DNA from: Blastocatellia bacterium
GTDB lineage: Bacteria > Acidobacteriota > Blastocatellia > Pyrinomonadales > Pyrinomonadaceae
Assembly: GCA_003487805.1 (NCBI GenBank)
Contig: DNNE01000225.1
Coordinates: 1-6,091, forward strand
DNA length: 6,091 bases
Direction: 5' to 3'
Below are positions 4,767 to 6,091 of the stretch, one piece after another. Position 1 is the stretch's first letter. Each line of letters begins with the position of its first letter. The position numbers were made by a program, and so were the translations under genes. Below the pieces are notes generated by a model, which searched no databases, had not been told where the DNA came from, and saw nothing but the letters and a program-made list of their open reading frames with translations.

Positions 4767-6029
4767 ATGAATCAACTTGGTTTTCTCAGATTAGGCGCAT
4801 TTCGAATCTTCGTACTCGCGATCACCACACTTCTAATCTCAGCCACTTCATCGGTTTTTGGATCGCCCTGCGATGCGCTTAAGGCAAAGCCTGACGTCTG
4901 GGTCGGCGGGCAAGTGAATGCGCTCGTGCTCGCGGCACACGCATGGTATGAGCGGGACAGCGCAGAGCGCGCGTATGGCGTCGTGATTGATCGGATCGCC
5001 AGCACTGTAAGAAAGTGCGCGCTGGCAGACGATAAGAACTTTCGCGATCGATATCCTCAGTTTCTCGATCTTGTTACCACCCTGGCTCTTGCTCGACGTC
5101 CCGATCACGAGCTGGGCTTCACCGTTACAGACGAGACGTACTTCGCAGAGACGCGGCAGTATGTTGAGATTCCCGCGTTTCTGCTGACGCCTGCCTTTCT
5201 GCGCGCAGTCAGTCGATATGAAACATTGCCGCAGGCCAAGGCAATGCTGCGTCAACTGAATGCGACCAGATCGTCAGCCGATCAACTGATATTTTTCAGC
5301 TACGAATCCCGGCACCTCGGCACGCCTGATAATCCGGATAGTTTTCGGCGTCTGCTGATCGTCGTTCCCGGAAACGCTGACCAGCGAACTCCCGAAAAGT
5401 GGGTGCAGTTCGGCATTACGGATCCGGGCGCTCGCGCTCATGTCCGCAACATTTCGGTAGTGTCCGCCGTCCCTGGCCCTGACTCTACGACGAACGTTTA
5501 CTTCAAAGACTACTTCCGTACCTATGGACGAACCGGCGCGATTACGATCAAGGGACGCTGGGAGCTTGGTGAAGGCGACGATAACTGCGCCTCGTGTCAC
5601 AAGAGCGGTATTCTGCCGATCTTTCCCGTAGCCGGGAGCGTTATTCGCGATGAGCTACCGCTGGTCGAAAAAGTAAATGAACGATTTTTGAATTATGCGC
5701 GACCGCGCTTTGACAAATATCTGGACACGACGAAGCTGGGCCCAGGATTGGGTTCGAACGTGTTGCAGATTTCGTCGAACCAGAGCGTCCAGTGTTCTGA
5801 GTGTCATCACCCAAACAAGTTGGGCTCACTCAATTGGCCGATGGACCGCACAATCATCAGCTCGTATATCAAAGGCGGTCAGATGCCCTACGGATTTCGG
5901 CTGACGTCAATTGAACGAGCCCGTTTGTACCGCAGACTGGTTCAGGACTACTTCGCGATCGACGAGGCGAAGCCAGGGATTCTTAAGTCGTGGTTGCTGG
6001 GAAAGAGTCGAACTCCAGAGAGCCCTTAG
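4767..6029 (+). CDS. Exported protein with two c-type haem-binding motifs
   Basis: From the ATG at 4767 the product has 420 residues. A signal peptide is evident (residues 1-32: Arg-containing start, core IFVLAITTLLIS, likely cut after SVFG). Residues about 33-270 match no family I recognise; they include Cys35 and Cys84 (possible disulfide), a helical part to about 165, and a beta-rich part from LIFFSYESRHLG (174-185) to AITIKGRWELGEG. Two haem c attachment motifs follow, CASCH (274-278) and CSECH (343-347). After the second, NWPMDRTIISSYIKGGQMP contains Met373 in a GxMP setting like the distal ligand of class I cytochromes; Met359 is another candidate. No Met lies between the motifs, so the first haem may have a different sixth ligand. 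An electron-transfer or redox role in the periplasm is inferred. A TTG at 4731 would extend the protein by 12 residues ahead of the signal peptide and has no Shine-Dalgarno. AGG lies only two bases before the ATG, so initiation may be leaderless. No neighbouring cytochrome maturation or partner gene is in view. Confidence 0.85.
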   Translation: MNQLGFLRLGAFRIFVLAITTLLISATSSVFGSPCDALKAKPDVWVGGQVNALVLAAHAWYERDSAERAYGVVIDRIASTVRKCALADDKNFRDRYPQFLDLVTTLALARRPDHELGFTVTDETYFAETRQYVEIPAFLLTPAFLRAVSRYETLPQAKAMLRQLNATRSSADQLIFFSYESRHLGTPDNPDSFRRLLIVVPGNADQRTPEKWVQFGITDPGARAHVRNISVVSAVPGPDSTTNVYFKDYFRTYGRTGAITIKGRWELGEGDDNCASCHKSGILPIFPVAGSVIRDELPLVEKVNERFLNYARPRFDKYLDTTKLGPGLGSNVLQISSNQSVQCSECHHPNKLGSLNWPMDRTIISSYIKGGQMPYGFRLTSIERARLYRRLVQDYFAIDEAKPGILKSWLLGKSRTPESP

Positions 6030-6030
6030 T

Positions 6031-6076
6031 CTCACCACAAAGGCACAAAGAAATGTCGGTAGTGTCTTTATTTGAG
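6031..6076. repeat. CACAAAGG-type repeat word and weak stem after the diheme gene
   Basis: ACCACAAAGGCACAAAG at 6034-6050 resembles the CACAAAGACACAAAGG-type dispersed repeat that I recall from many environmental genomes. AAAGGCAC (6039-6046) can pair with GTGTCTTT (6062-6069) with one G-T pair, and CTCA (6031-6034) with TGAG (6073-6076), giving a degenerate hairpin just past the stop. It could serve as a 3' end structure. The remainder to 6091 holds no gene I can support, and the repeat may continue beyond the window. Confidence 0.4.
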
Positions 6077-6091
6077 GATGAGGTCAGTACC

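Overview
The window reads as ordinary chromosomal DNA from a free-living, probably soil-dwelling, Gram-negative-type bacterium. Three things point this way: secreted proteins with Sec-type signal peptides, a c-type cytochrome, and dispersed inverted repeats built on CGCAGAGG and CACAAAGG words. The overall style (a PPC-like secreted protein with a long Pro/Lys/Glu linker, a DoxX/YceI pair, repeats of this kind) recalls Acidobacteriota, perhaps Blastocatellia. That assignment is an impression from gene content and is not proven by any marker gene. No rRNA, tRNA, CRISPR array, transposase or phage gene is visible.

Layout. Bases 144-1634 hold three plus-strand genes: a DoxX-like membrane protein, a cytoplasmic YceI-family lipocalin-fold protein, and a DUF4126-type membrane protein. 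The second and third have textbook Shine-Dalgarno sequences at ideal spacing, and the first two are only 21 nt apart, so an operon is likely. A spacer with an 8-bp inverted repeat follows. Next comes a plus-strand secreted protein (1895-2953) with a PPC-like beta domain, a long low-complexity linker and a small C-terminal beta domain. It converges on a minus-strand cluster, with a perfect 8-bp hairpin between the two.

The minus-strand cluster (4463 down to 3002) is a tight three-gene operon: a four-helix membrane protein, a RimJ/RimL-like GNAT acetyltransferase, and a small secreted protein with an NTF2-like look. The intergenic gaps are 9 and 10 nt. A candidate promoter lies just upstream of the membrane protein gene.

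The 303-nt divergent spacer (4464-4766) holds the most conspicuous non-coding structure, an imperfect 110-nt inverted repeat with 43-nt arms matching at 38 positions. Right of it, a TTGACA element precedes a plus-strand gene for an exported protein with two CxxCH haem-binding motifs in its C-terminal third and about 240 residues of unrecognised sequence in front. A second repeat word of the CACAAAGG type begins just after that gene and runs towards the window edge.

I find no strong evidence for a new multi-gene system. The best leads are the diheme protein with its unrecognised N-terminal region, the repeat sitting between two divergent promoters, and the three-part secreted PPC-like protein.
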